NCBI GenBank assembly: GCA_963643215.1
Contig: CAVIJY010000011.1
Location: 1 to 42,728 of the forward strand
Source: Darwinimomas sp963643215
GTDB lineage: Bacteria; Bacillota; Clostridia; Lachnospirales; Lachnospiraceae
DNA: 42,728 nt
Direction of reading: 5' to 3'
Within the stretch, counting starts at the first letter, position 1. Each line of letters begins with the position of its first letter. The position numbers and the translations under genes were made by a program. The notes beneath the pieces were generated by a model that made no database searches, was not told the origin of the DNA, and worked only from the letters and a program-made list of their open reading frames with translations. Below are positions 22,070 to 30,441 of the stretch, in pieces.

Positions 22070-23302
22070 TTACTTCGGTCCGGTCGTCATGCCGGGCTTC
22101 AGCTCGCCGTTGCTGTCGTAGTTTGCATTGGTTGTTATCGAGCCGGAAGAGGTCGATGCCGTCGGTCCTCCGTCAGTCGTATTGGTGACTACAGTCGATG
22201 TTGTGGTCGTTGTCGTAGCCGAAGGATTGATCACTCCCGTTCCCGGTCCGTAATTTGAAGAATCCGTAGCCGACTTCGTGCCTGTGGGGCCGGAATTGTT
22301 GCTGACCTCGGTAGGCGATGTATTGGCGCTTGTGGGCTTGGACGGCGAGGTGGTGGACGTAGTGGTCGTAGTTGTGGTTCCTGTGCTCGTGGTTATGCCT
22401 GTTCCTACAGTCGAGCTTGAGGTTCCGGTAGATGTAACCGTCCTCTTCACAGGTGTCACAGCGCTTACTCCGGTGGTTCCCGATGTACATACGCCGTTCG
22501 CTCCGAATGTATACGAGGTGTTGTTTATGCTGATGGTCTGATTCGCCGTCATCTTTCCGTCGCTTCCGAGATAGAAGTACTGATTGTCAACGATGATCCA
22601 TCCTGTCAGCTTGTGTCCGTTGCCGTCGAAGTAGTAGTATGCACCGTCTATCAGCTTCCACTCATGGCTCATGTATCCCTTCTCCGGATCCATATAGTAG
22701 CTGTTTGTTCCGTCAGAGAGCCATCCGGTTTTCATATGACCGTTTGAGTCAAAGTAATAATACTCGCTGTCAATCAGCTGCCAGCTGGTGAACATCTTGC
22801 CGTCATTTCCGAAGAAATAGTAGTAGTCCTCTATCTTCACCCATCCGAATGCGCATCTTCCGTCGGATTTGAACCAGTACCAGCTTCCGTCGATCTGACG
22901 CCAGCCCTTGGTCATCGCGCCGCCGCTTCGCATGTAGTAATAGTTGTTTCCGTCCTTGAGCCAGTTGCTCATGACCAGCGTGCCGTCATCCAGCGCATAG
23001 TACCATTCATTGTCTACGCTGAACCAGCCCTTGGCCATGATGCCGTTTGCCTTGAAGTAGTACCATTTGGAGTTGATCTTCTTCCAGCCGACTGTCATCA
23101 GTCCGGTGTCCAGATCCATATAGTAATATCCGTCCGCAGTCTGTATCCAGCCCTTGTGAACAGCGCCGCTGCTCTCGTAATACACATAGCTCGACCCGCT
23201 TTGAGCCCAGCCCTCCGCTGCCTGCGCACTCATCGCAGACCCCAGAAGCATAGCGGCTGACACACTGATCAATGCCGCAGCGCGCGTGATGCGAAATCTC
23301 AT
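22070..23302 (-). CDS. Secreted cell-wall-binding repeat protein with Thr/Ser-rich tail
   Basis: A 410-residue exported protein. The signal peptide (about 1-28, ending SAQA) is followed by about eleven aromatic repeats of some 20 residues of the GW...W.YF...G.m..GW type (residues 30-280), the choline-binding-like cell-wall-binding repeat. These bind choline or other wall polymers. The last 125 residues are almost only Thr, Ser, Gly and Pro, with runs of seven and six Thr, probably an extended surface stalk. No enzymatic domain or LPxTG anchor is seen. The ATG at 23302 has GGAGG eight bases before it; a longer in-frame reading is not supported. Its role is probably surface structure or adhesion. 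Confidence 0.88.
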   Translation of the reverse strand: MRFRITRAAALISVSAAMLLGSAMSAQAAEGWAQSGSSYVYYESSGAVHKGWIQTADGYYYMDLDTGLMTVGWKKINSKWYYFKANGIMAKGWFSVDNEWYYALDDGTLVMSNWLKDGNNYYYMRSGGAMTKGWRQIDGSWYWFKSDGRCAFGWVKIEDYYYFFGNDGKMFTSWQLIDSEYYYFDSNGHMKTGWLSDGTNSYYMDPEKGYMSHEWKLIDGAYYYFDGNGHKLTGWIIVDNQYFYLGSDGKMTANQTISINNTSYTFGANGVCTSGTTGVSAVTPVKRTVTSTGTSSSTVGTGITTSTGTTTTTTTSTTSPSKPTSANTSPTEVSNNSGPTGTKSATDSSNYGPGTGVINPSATTTTTTSTVVTNTTDGGPTASTSSGSITTNANYDSNGELKPGMTTGPK

Positions 23303-23370
23303 AGCCCTACCTCCAAACAATACTCGTCTTCCTCGGTTCCATGCCGTCCGACGGACTGCATCTATGTCAT

Positions 23371-23399
23371 AATATAGCAACAAAGCGCATCGGAATAAA
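23371..23399 (-). promoter_or_regulatory. Promoter of the cell-wall-binding repeat gene
   Basis: TTTATT (23394-23399), 17-base spacer, TATATT (23371-23376), with TGC before the -10. The leader contains a CCGTCCGACGG palindrome (23344-23354). Confidence 0.5.
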
Positions 23400-23432
23400 G
23401 CGCTTAAATACAGAAATTTTTCTTACAGGCTC

Positions 23433-24836
23433 TTAGCATTTCATATCAAAATGAAGTTCATATATATTGCTCGGACGGCCCTTCGCGCTGATGAGGCTTT
23501 TTCCTGCTATTCTGGCATATCCCGCCTTCTCAAGGCTTGACAGAACCTTGTTGGCCATACGGGCTGACATTCCGAGCTCGCCGATCATCCACTCCGAGTC
23601 GACTCTGGTGCGCTTCTGCTTCTGAAGCAGCGTAAGAAGCCTGAATACCGTCGATGACGCCAGATGCGAGCTCTTGGCGATCTCGGTGACATGCGCCGCG
23701 ATGATCGGCTCCTGTCTGCCCGCGCGGGCTCGTCTTCTGCCGCTTACTGATCCGGTGTCTGCATCGGCCTCGCCCTCTTCTCCTGTGTTCTCCGGTTCTA
23801 TCTCCATGGCTGTCATATGTCCGTCCGTGCCTATCAGATAGACCTGTTCAACCTGACTTGAGATTCTGCCGGCATATTCAAGAGCCGTGAGAGCCCCGTC
23901 CCGGGCGTCCTGAAGTGTTGCCCCGATCCCGTAGCCCACATGCACATTCACGCCGGAATGCTTTCTCAGATAATCCGTATACCGGCATACATGCATGCCG
24001 CGGGTCAGTACATCCAGCGTAGCTGCATCCGTGGGCAACTCATATCTGTCGCCTACCGTGTTGTAAATCAGCTCCGGCAGTCCTATGCTTTCGCGAAAAT
24101 CAATCAGTGCCTGCTTGACAGCCTCCATGTCCTCAGCTCCGGGATGCTCTCCCATATCGAAGTACAGACATGCCGACCGGCTCGCCATCAGCGCGCGCCG
24201 CTCCAGCTCATATCGCATGGCCTCTATCCGCTCCTGAATCTCCTTTCCGGTCAGTGAGATATACCGGACATAATTCCCAAGCTTGCCAAGCCCCTCATAT
24301 ACATAAGCGGAACCCGTCAGCACTAGATCCGACGGATTGTCTCTATGGTGACTTATATGCCTCTTTATGGCCTCATCCTCGTATGTGAGCGTCTCCTGCA
24401 TGCTGTATGTTCTCAGTCTCTCATGCTCCTGAGCTATCAGCTCCGCCAGCCTGTCGCCCGCGATGATCCCCTTCAGATTCAGCTCCTCCGGAAGCACATC
24501 CAGCCTTATATTTTTCACCTCAAGCCCCGGCTCCCGCATGGTGAGAAGAAGCACCTGACGATAGTAGTTCTCCAATCCGATGTCGAAATACCCGTGGACG
24601 CAGTCGCGATCTCCTGCCAGTATCTCTATGATCCTGTCCGCGCACGGACTGTCCGTCAGAAATCCGTCATAGCTGTCCCTGATCTGGGAGAATACCGTCT
24701 CGATCTCATCGAGTCCGTCTATCCTGAAATAATCAAAGGTCATATCCATATAGCCGCTTCCGGCGGCTCTGCGCACTCCTTCGGGCTCGATCCTCAAAAG
24801 CAGTGCTACTCTGAATATCCGCATATTTGTTTTCAT
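23433..24836 (-). CDS. Large transcription regulator of unrecognised family with C-terminal winged helices
   Basis: A 467-residue soluble protein I do not recognise as a whole. Residues 1-170 resemble no catalytic domain clearly; the pattern is loosely like a PrpR-type sensor. Residues about 215-350 include GVNVHVGYGIGATLQDARDG, reminiscent of the second half of a degenerate GGDEF-like domain, without a GGDEF motif. After an acidic/basic linker (about 350-375), the end holds two helix-turn-helix stretches: VTEIAKSSHLASSTVFRLLT and MIGELGMSARMANKVLSSLE with a wing KGRPSNIYEL. The ATG at 24836 has GGAG eight bases upstream. A CGGATATATTCCG-type palindrome (24894-24906) is a candidate own operator. 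Target genes unknown. Confidence 0.6.
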   Translation of the reverse strand: MKTNMRIFRVALLLRIEPEGVRRAAGSGYMDMTFDYFRIDGLDEIETVFSQIRDSYDGFLTDSPCADRIIEILAGDRDCVHGYFDIGLENYYRQVLLLTMREPGLEVKNIRLDVLPEELNLKGIIAGDRLAELIAQEHERLRTYSMQETLTYEDEAIKRHISHHRDNPSDLVLTGSAYVYEGLGKLGNYVRYISLTGKEIQERIEAMRYELERRALMASRSACLYFDMGEHPGAEDMEAVKQALIDFRESIGLPELIYNTVGDRYELPTDAATLDVLTRGMHVCRYTDYLRKHSGVNVHVGYGIGATLQDARDGALTALEYAGRISSQVEQVYLIGTDGHMTAMEIEPENTGEEGEADADTGSVSGRRRARAGRQEPIIAAHVTEIAKSSHLASSTVFRLLTLLQKQKRTRVDSEWMIGELGMSARMANKVLSSLEKAGYARIAGKSLISAKGRPSNIYELHFDMKC

Positions 24837-24893
24837 ATTCCGGGCTCCGTCCCATCCAGTGAAGCTGACCATGCAGTGACATATCCGTATCTG

Positions 24894-24906
24894 CGGAATA
24901 TATCCG
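24894..24906. promoter_or_regulatory. 13-nt palindrome upstream of the large regulator
   Basis: CGGAATATATCCG, with a third CGGAT-type half site at 24882-24887. It lies about 60 bases before the start codon and just after the tRNA-Gly terminator. Confidence 0.35.
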
Positions 24907-24907
24907 T

Positions 24908-24943
24908 AAAACAAAAAGCTTCTCTACATATCCCGCAGAGAAG
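24908..24943 (-). terminator. Terminator after tRNA-Gly
   Basis: On the minus strand CTTCTCT...AGAGAAG followed by CTTTTTGTTTT. It lies about 78 bases downstream of the tRNA. Confidence 0.7.
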
Positions 24944-25020
24944 TTTCCGTGCAGTCGCGAGCATCCCGCGCTGTATATTATGTGATGATCGCCGTAATGA
25001 CAGACTCACCATCCCTTTTC

Positions 25021-25091
25021 AGCAGGCGACGGGAATCGAACCCGCCTCCCCAGCTTGGGAAGCTGGTGTTCTACCGATGAACTACGCCTGC
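25021..25091 (-). tRNA. tRNA-Gly (anticodon CCC)
   Basis: A 71-nt cloverleaf: acceptor GCAGGCG/CGCCTGC, anticodon stem CCAGC/GCTGG around loop TTCCCAA, T arm GGGTTCGATTCCC and discriminator U. CCA is not encoded. Confidence 0.93.
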
Positions 25092-25190
25092 AAATCGATG
25101 CGTCTTATTATAGCAGATACTCCGCAGGATTTGAACAGCTTTGTTCAGATTCCACGGATTTAAAATATTTTATTTTTTGTTGACAAACAT

Positions 25191-25220
25191 CCGGGCGCGT
25201 TGTATCATTGCATTCGTGCC
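25191..25220 (+). promoter_or_regulatory. tRNA-Lys promoter
   Basis: TTGACA and TATCAT separated by a 17-base spacer, ending about 20 bases before the tRNA. A consensus -35. Confidence 0.75.
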
Positions 25221-25230
25221 TGTGAGGTAT

Positions 25231-25303
25231 GCACCTTTAGCTCAGTTGGTAGAGCAGTAGACTCTTAATCTATTTGTCCAGGGTTCGAGTCCCTGAAGGT
25301 GCA
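25231..25303 (+). tRNA. tRNA-Lys (anticodon CTT)
   Basis: A 73-nt cloverleaf: acceptor GCACCTT/AAGGTGC, D arm AGCTCAGTTGGTAGAGC, anticodon loop CTCTTAA, T arm GGGTTCGAGTCCC and discriminator A. CCA is not encoded. Confidence 0.94.
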
Positions 25304-25311
25304 CTTTGAGG

Positions 25312-25346
25312 AAGCGGAGCTGATGAATCGGCTCCGCTTTTTGTTT
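25312..25346 (+). terminator. Terminator after tRNA-Lys
   Basis: AAGCGGAGC pairs with GCTCCGCTT, followed by TTTTGTTTG, nine bases after the tRNA. Confidence 0.88.
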
Positions 25347-25433
25347 GTATAAACCGCTCGGGCAGTGTCCAAATCGGCCCAAGATACCGGCGAATGCAAA
25401 GTCTGCTGACCGGCGTAGGCCGGGTCGATATGC

Positions 25434-26066
25434 TCAGCGAACTCTCCTTGCCACAAGCTTGTATATCGGATTGCCCTTTGCCGAGAATTTCTCCTCGTAC
25501 TCCGTCTCCACATTGTCTATGTCAAGCGAATGCAGATCTCTCGTCTGCCATATGATCTCCCATCCGGCCTGAGGTATGGACTCCAGAGAATAGTCGAAGA
25601 GTCCTTCATTGTCCGTCTTAAACTCCACAGTGCCGTCCGGCGCAAGCACCTTATCGTACAATGCCATAAACCGCGGTGATGTAAGTCTTCTGTGCTCATG
25701 TCTGGCCTTTGGCCACGGATCCGAGAAGTTCAGATATATACGATCTACCTCGCCCTGTGCAAACACATCCTCCAGTATCTCCGCATTCATACACAGAAAG
25801 AACAGATTGTCCGGCTTTTCCCCGAGTCTTTCTATAGCCTTCTGCATCACGCTCTCGTAGATCTCTATTCCGAGATAGTTGATGTCCGGGTGCAGTACAG
25901 CCATCCGGCTGACAAATCTTCCCTTGCCCATTCCAATCTCTATATGCAGAGGCTGCTGTCTGACAAAAGCCTCTTTCCATCTTCCCTTGTACTGCTGCGG
26001 CTGATTGATGGTGCACGGGCTGTTTGCCACAAACTCCTCGCAGCCCTTTATGTGTCTGAGTCTCAT
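25434..26066 (-). CDS. trmB: tRNA (guanine-N7)-methyltransferase
   Basis: A 210-residue SAM-dependent enzyme that methylates G46 of tRNA. The SAM site HIEIGMGKGRF, LGIEIYESVMQKA and the family signature NFSDPWPKARHEHRRL are all present, as is the C-terminal TEYEEKF. The ATG at 26066 has GGAGG seven bases before it. An in-frame start 13 codons earlier lies in the leader repeat and is rejected. It follows the membrane ligase gene by 61 bases, all of which is the leader repeat, so it is probably the last gene of the envelope run. It faces the tRNA-Lys gene. Confidence 0.96.
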   Translation of the reverse strand: MRLRHIKGCEEFVANSPCTINQPQQYKGRWKEAFVRQQPLHIEIGMGKGRFVSRMAVLHPDINYLGIEIYESVMQKAIERLGEKPDNLFFLCMNAEILEDVFAQGEVDRIYLNFSDPWPKARHEHRRLTSPRFMALYDKVLAPDGTVEFKTDNEGLFDYSLESIPQAGWEIIWQTRDLHSLDIDNVETEYEEKFSAKGNPIYKLVARRVR

Positions 26067-26122
26067 ATATTGTCCTCCGGATTCAAGCACGAGCAGTGCT
26101 TGCACACACTCGTATTTGAATC
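26067..26122 (-). repeat. Leader repeat, copy 3, directly before trmB
   Basis: About 50 of 55 bases match copy 1, up to and including GGAGGACAAT and the start codon. It can form a long hairpin GATTCAA...TTGAATC with inner CGAG/CTCG and GTGC/GCAC pairs, or the local hairpin CAAGCAC-TGCTC-GTGCTTG; they share the GTGCTTG strand. Confidence 0.82.
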
Positions 26123-26127
26123 GCCAA

Positions 26128-27921
26128 TCAAGTTTGTTCTGTGCTGCGCAGAGCGTTCTCTCCTATAGCAAGCATCGCCCAGAAAATCGGAGCCACTATA
26201 GGAACATTGATATTGATCATCGCCTGTGCCGCATAGCCTGCAACCGCAAGCGACGAGGCGGCCAGCACGCCCCTATGCCTTCCCGCTGCCCCGGATATCC
26301 GCGCGAGACAGCGCTTTATATTGCCCGCTATCATGGCTATGTGCGCCGCAAGCCCTATCGGCCCCAGCGTAAACAGCAGTTCTATATACTCGCTGTGTGC
26401 CGAGTCATAGTAGAATCCCGTGTTTCGAACCATATCCTGATATCTCAGAGTCACCATGTATATACCGAAGGTGTCCGGTCCCGTACCGAATATCTGATGT
26501 ATGGGAGCCAGGCATGCATATTCCTCAAAGGCGGCTCTCCAGACATAACCCCGGAATGTCCCCCACTCGTCATTGAATATGAGATAGCCCGTCAGCTGCG
26601 GCCATCTTGCCGCGACAAGCTCCGCATTTGCATTTGCCCATATCACTGTTCCGGTCACCACCGCTGCACACAGCCCGACAAATGCCGCCCACATCCTCAC
26701 GGATCTCTCCGGCATCTGATCCCGCAGCTTCTGTTCCTTCAGTACCGATTTTGTCTTTCTTTCTCTCAGTTCCGGAGATTCCTGCCGCTTCATCAGCTCT
26801 GTCCCTTCCGGATCACGGTCTGTCCTGGCACTTTCTTCGCAAGACTGTCTTATCGCAGCCCATCTTCCGGTTGTGATGCTGACAACAGCCGCCAGTACCC
26901 ATGCTCCGGCAGCAGCTGCGGCCGCTATCCTGGAGTCTCCGAGAAGCTTGAGCACGCTGTCTATCGGAATGGTCTCCTTCGCGCAGCGCTCGCTGATAAA
27001 GATCAGCGCCCATATGCATGTGACAAACATGCTCACAGCCACCGCATAACGGCAGGTGCTGCTCTTCCTTTTTAAAGCCGCAAATGGAGCTGTCGCATAT
27101 ACGGCACCCAGAAACAGATATGTGTTGTCCGAGTTGCCCATGAGCATCGCCTCCAGACAGATCGCATATACTGCCAGAAATATCAGTCTCAGAATCACAC
27201 CGCACTCTGCAAATATATACAATGCTCCGGAAACCGCGACAGCCAGCCCGCAAAATACCGTAAACGAGTTGATATTGCCTATGGTCGACATAAAAGTGTC
27301 TCCCGGCTGTCCGTGATGCAGATAGAACAGATCCATCAGGAAGAAATCCGTGATGCCGAACAGGCACACCAAAAGTCCGGCTGCAAGGAATACATACAAA
27401 TATTCCTGTCTGCATCTCAGATTTCTGGAGATCATAAAGTAAAACACCGTATATGCGGTATTCAGGATCAGTCCGTTGTACCTGCCTTCATTGCCGTAAA
27501 AGGCCTGACTGACATATGGCGATGCCTGAATCGTCGAGACGACCGATATGATAAAGAATATCAGCACGCCCCTGTCCGTAAGAGACAGTTCTCTCCATAT
27601 AGCTTTAATCCTGCGCTCCGGCTTTTTGCCGGCTTCAAGCTTTCTCGGTCCTGCCGCGCACACACACAGCATGATAAATGCCATGACCGCGCACAATCCC
27701 GCAAACATGGCATATTTCACCTCCAGGATATCGACATATCCGTCATGAAGTATCAGGGGAAATGCTCCCAGCACCAGAATGATCCATACCCCGGCCACAT
27801 ATGCCTGAACCGGTGCCCTGTGCTTTGCAGTCGAGGTTATGGCCTCACTCCCTGCTCCCGCAAGAGCATTCCCGCCCTCCGTATTTTTGTTTTCTGCTTC
27901 TTTGCCGCTTGCAGCCTTCAT
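26128..27921 (-). CDS. O-antigen ligase/polymerase-like membrane protein
   Basis: A 597-residue multi-pass membrane protein with about twelve hydrophobic segments and a large hydrophilic insert near 340-410. The region GTGPDTFGIYMVTLRYQD followed by SAHSEYIELLFTLGPIGL is the Wzy/WaaL-type O-antigen ligase signature, with a probable functional His in AHSEY. In a Gram-positive it most likely polymerises or attaches a surface polysaccharide; sporulation-like or teichoic roles cannot be excluded. It begins two bases after the rhomboid-like gene ends, in an operon with a D,D-carboxypeptidase. Confidence 0.82.
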   Translation of the reverse strand: MKAASGKEAENKNTEGGNALAGAGSEAITSTAKHRAPVQAYVAGVWIILVLGAFPLILHDGYVDILEVKYAMFAGLCAVMAFIMLCVCAAGPRKLEAGKKPERRIKAIWRELSLTDRGVLIFFIISVVSTIQASPYVSQAFYGNEGRYNGLILNTAYTVFYFMISRNLRCRQEYLYVFLAAGLLVCLFGITDFFLMDLFYLHHGQPGDTFMSTIGNINSFTVFCGLAVAVSGALYIFAECGVILRLIFLAVYAICLEAMLMGNSDNTYLFLGAVYATAPFAALKRKSSTCRYAVAVSMFVTCIWALIFISERCAKETIPIDSVLKLLGDSRIAAAAAAGAWVLAAVVSITTGRWAAIRQSCEESARTDRDPEGTELMKRQESPELRERKTKSVLKEQKLRDQMPERSVRMWAAFVGLCAAVVTGTVIWANANAELVAARWPQLTGYLIFNDEWGTFRGYVWRAAFEEYACLAPIHQIFGTGPDTFGIYMVTLRYQDMVRNTGFYYDSAHSEYIELLFTLGPIGLAAHIAMIAGNIKRCLARISGAAGRHRGVLAASSLAVAGYAAQAMININVPIVAPIFWAMLAIGENALRSTEQT

Positions 27922-27923
27922 GC

Positions 27924-28817
27924 TTATGATTCCTCTTTTACACTCACGGATGCTGTCTCCGTCTCATTAGCAGACTTCCCGGTCACATGCACATGCGTAT
28001 AAAGATGATCCAGACAGTACTCATATTCACCGGCACATTTGCTGCAATATCTGAATTCCAGATTCGGGTCATCCAGCTCCGTGCGTCCGCATACTGCGCA
28101 TTTGTGCCTGGCCGCCCCGGACTGTGGCTTCATCTTCAGCGATGCCGCGGCACTCTTCGCCTTTTCATGCTTTCTTATGGCGCGACTCAGGCTTCGGCTT
28201 ATCTTATTCTTTGCATCAACCGCACTGGTAAAATAAAAGAAAGCGAAATTCACCAGCGATACCGCTATGCTGATCCTGACAGCAATATTGCCGCCGAAGA
28301 AGCTTACCAGCGTCATCACCAGATATATGACACCCAGATATTTTGCCTTGATCGGTATGAAGAAGAACAGCACGAACACAGCATCCGGTATCAATGCCAT
28401 GTACGCCAGCATGATCGTCATATTCAGATTCTCAGGAGTAAGAATTATATCTATGCCTGCAAACACATATATCAGCATCACCGCCGCTACATGCAGCAGT
28501 ATCCCTCCCAGCAGGAACAGATTGAATCTGAACGCGCCGCATATCCTTTCTATCACATTGCCCAGCATATAGTAGATATATATCATGATCAGCCCGAACA
28601 GCGCACTGGTGCTCGGCGGATACATCAGCCATGTCACTATCCTCCATACCTCGCCGCTCATGACCCGCGACGGCTGCAGGCACAGCGTCGTCAGGTATAC
28701 CGCCGGATTGATAGTGCTGACCGCAAATCCCAGTCCGTACAGCACCGACATATATATCATCAGATTCTTTATCGCATATTTCCCGAATCTGCGCTCCATC
28801 CTGTCAAGAAATTTCAT
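27924..28817 (-). CDS. Rhomboid-like membrane protein with C-terminal zinc-ribbon
   Basis: A 297-residue protein. About six membrane segments (1-200) follow a rhomboid-like plan, with SGEVWRIVTWLMYPPS near residue 55 and YYMLGNVIERICG. I do not see the GxSG catalytic serine motif, so it may be a pseudoprotease. The C-terminal cytoplasmic part has CAVCGRTELDDP, YCSKCAGEYEYC and LDHLYTHVHV, a Cys/His set suited to bind one or two zinc ions. AGAGG lies five bases before ATG 28817; a GTG two codons earlier is less likely. Neighbours are a D,D-carboxypeptidase and an O-antigen-ligase-like gene, so a role in envelope assembly is a guess. Confidence 0.7.
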   Translation of the reverse strand: MKFLDRMERRFGKYAIKNLMIYMSVLYGLGFAVSTINPAVYLTTLCLQPSRVMSGEVWRIVTWLMYPPSTSALFGLIMIYIYYMLGNVIERICGAFRFNLFLLGGILLHVAAVMLIYVFAGIDIILTPENLNMTIMLAYMALIPDAVFVLFFFIPIKAKYLGVIYLVMTLVSFFGGNIAVRISIAVSLVNFAFFYFTSAVDAKNKISRSLSRAIRKHEKAKSAAASLKMKPQSGAARHKCAVCGRTELDDPNLEFRYCSKCAGEYEYCLDHLYTHVHVTGKSANETETASVSVKEES

Positions 28818-28862
28818 TCTCACCTCTGCCGATCCTGTCCGGATCGCTTTTACCTGTGCCGC

Positions 28863-30383
28863 TCAGCGTCTTTTCCGCCGGCTTCTGCCTCTGATGTGCC
28901 CGATACCGTCTGATTCTCCCGGACCTGTGATCCGTCCTCCGGACCGGCTTCCCATACCCGGCACTATCATATCCATATCGCTGCGTCTTTTCATGACATA
29001 TATTGCAAGCGCCGCTGCTGCGGCGATGAGTGCCATAACCCCGATGACAATCAGAATCGTATGCCATATCGGGCGTTTGCCTGCTGTCTGCGCATCACCG
29101 GAATCCTCCGAAGCTGCCTGCTGAGTCTGCGCCGCCTCGCTCTGCGCTGTCTCTGTAATCTCCGGCTGTGTCAGATCAGCAGTCAGATAATCGACGCCAA
29201 CCTCTCTTCCCTCATACATGTAGGATATTCTGGCGACGGCGCCCTCAGGTGCATCCGTATCTGAACCGCCTGCGGCGAAATCACCATTCGTGCTCTTGTA
29301 TGACATCGTGGCTGTCAGATCCGAAAAGTCTGCATCCTTGGGAAGGATCACGGACGCATCTGTCTGTGCTGTCAGTATATCTGCACCGTCAACTCCCTCG
29401 GAGGTGATATCCAGCACATCATATACATCGGCATAGTTTCTCTCGTGATCTCTGATGCTCAGCGACCTGAAGCTGTCAAATCCGAAATTCAGCATGGAAC
29501 GGGTGTCTGAGTAGTGGGTTTTATGTCCGTTCAGCACAACGGTGATGAGCCTGAGACCTTCTCTTTCTGCACATGTCACCAGAGTATTGCCCGCCAGAGA
29601 TGTATATCCCGTCTTGCCGCCTATAGCGTCGGCATAGTAGTTTTCATTGTTCTTTCTCAGCATCCCGTGATGAGTATATACGGTCAGTCCGTCCGGATTG
29701 CGCTTGGACGGCGGGAGCTTATAGTAGAGCGTCCCGTCTATCTCACGGAAAATCTCATTTTCAAACGCCTTCCGGCATATCTTCGCGTAATCAGCCGCTG
29801 TAGTATAGTGCTCCGGATTGTTGAGTCCGCTCGGGTTGGCGAAATGAGAATTCGTGCAGCCGACGGATTCCGCATATTCATTCATCATGTCTGCAAAGCC
29901 TTCTATGCTTCCGCCTACATGCTCTGCCAGGCCGTTTGCCACCTCATTGGCGGACTGCAGCAGCATTGCATAGAGCGCATCTCTCACCGATATCACATCG
30001 CCCTCATCGTATCCGCAGTTTTGCGAGTTGGACTCGACATCATAGACCGCACGATGAGAAAACTCAAACTCCTCATCCAGATTGCTGCAGTTCTCTATCA
30101 CCAGCAGCGCCGTCAGTATCTTGGTGATGCTGGCCGGATAGAATTGCTGATTTTCATTCTTCGCGAACAGGACAGTGCCCGTCCTGGCATCTATAAGTAT
30201 GCCGCCCTCAGCCTCTATAGAGCTCATGGTCGGCCATTGAGCTGCAGCATACGCGTCCTCCGGAGACACGGCTCCCGCCGCGGCTGCCATAAGGATCGCC
30301 AGCCCCAGCACTGCCGCTGCGATTCTCGCCCCGGACATCCCCGTATGCCGTCTTATGATCTTCACGATCTCCCTGATTCTCAC
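28863..30383 (-). CDS. D-alanyl-D-alanine carboxypeptidase (peptidase S11, DacA/DacF type)
   Basis: A 506-residue secreted, membrane-anchored penicillin-binding protein that trims the terminal D-Ala of peptidoglycan side chains. Motifs are SxxK at 85-88 (PASITK), SxN at 144-146 (QSANE) and KTG at 257-259 (GGKTGYTSLAG). A signal peptide spans about 16-46. The usual C-terminal amphipathic anchor is replaced by a true membrane helix (about 440-468) and a basic Arg-rich tail. The start is probably GTG at 30383; GAGGAG is 13 bases upstream, rather far, so an ATG 15 codons on is an alternative. It lies in a run of envelope-type genes. Confidence 0.92.
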   Translation of the reverse strand: MRIREIVKIIRRHTGMSGARIAAAVLGLAILMAAAAGAVSPEDAYAAAQWPTMSSIEAEGGILIDARTGTVLFAKNENQQFYPASITKILTALLVIENCSNLDEEFEFSHRAVYDVESNSQNCGYDEGDVISVRDALYAMLLQSANEVANGLAEHVGGSIEGFADMMNEYAESVGCTNSHFANPSGLNNPEHYTTAADYAKICRKAFENEIFREIDGTLYYKLPPSKRNPDGLTVYTHHGMLRKNNENYYADAIGGKTGYTSLAGNTLVTCAEREGLRLITVVLNGHKTHYSDTRSMLNFGFDSFRSLSIRDHERNYADVYDVLDITSEGVDGADILTAQTDASVILPKDADFSDLTATMSYKSTNGDFAAGGSDTDAPEGAVARISYMYEGREVGVDYLTADLTQPEITETAQSEAAQTQQAASEDSGDAQTAGKRPIWHTILIVIGVMALIAAAAALAIYVMKRRSDMDMIVPGMGSRSGGRITGPGESDGIGHIRGRSRRKRR

Positions 30384-30414
30384 TATCCCGTGATAACTCC
30401 TCTCAGATATATTT

Positions 30415-30430
30415 GGTTACAGTCGGATCC
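30415..30430 (+). repeat. Short end fragment of the GGTTAC element
   Basis: TTTGGTTACAGTCGGATCC lies between the DUF1461 and carboxypeptidase genes and matches the element terminus. It is only about 16 bases long, so chance similarity is possible. Confidence 0.35.
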
Positions 30431-30441
30431 GCCCGCAATCC

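Noticed and set aside
22080..22430. Open frames on the plus strand opposite the Thr-rich tail of the wall-binding protein
   Set aside because: Long antisense frames are a by-product of ACN/TCN-rich codons; they have no starts with ribosome sites.
22560..23210. CRISPR-like periodicity
   Set aside because: The period comes from protein repeats of about 20 residues in the wall-binding gene, with diverged DNA and no spacers.
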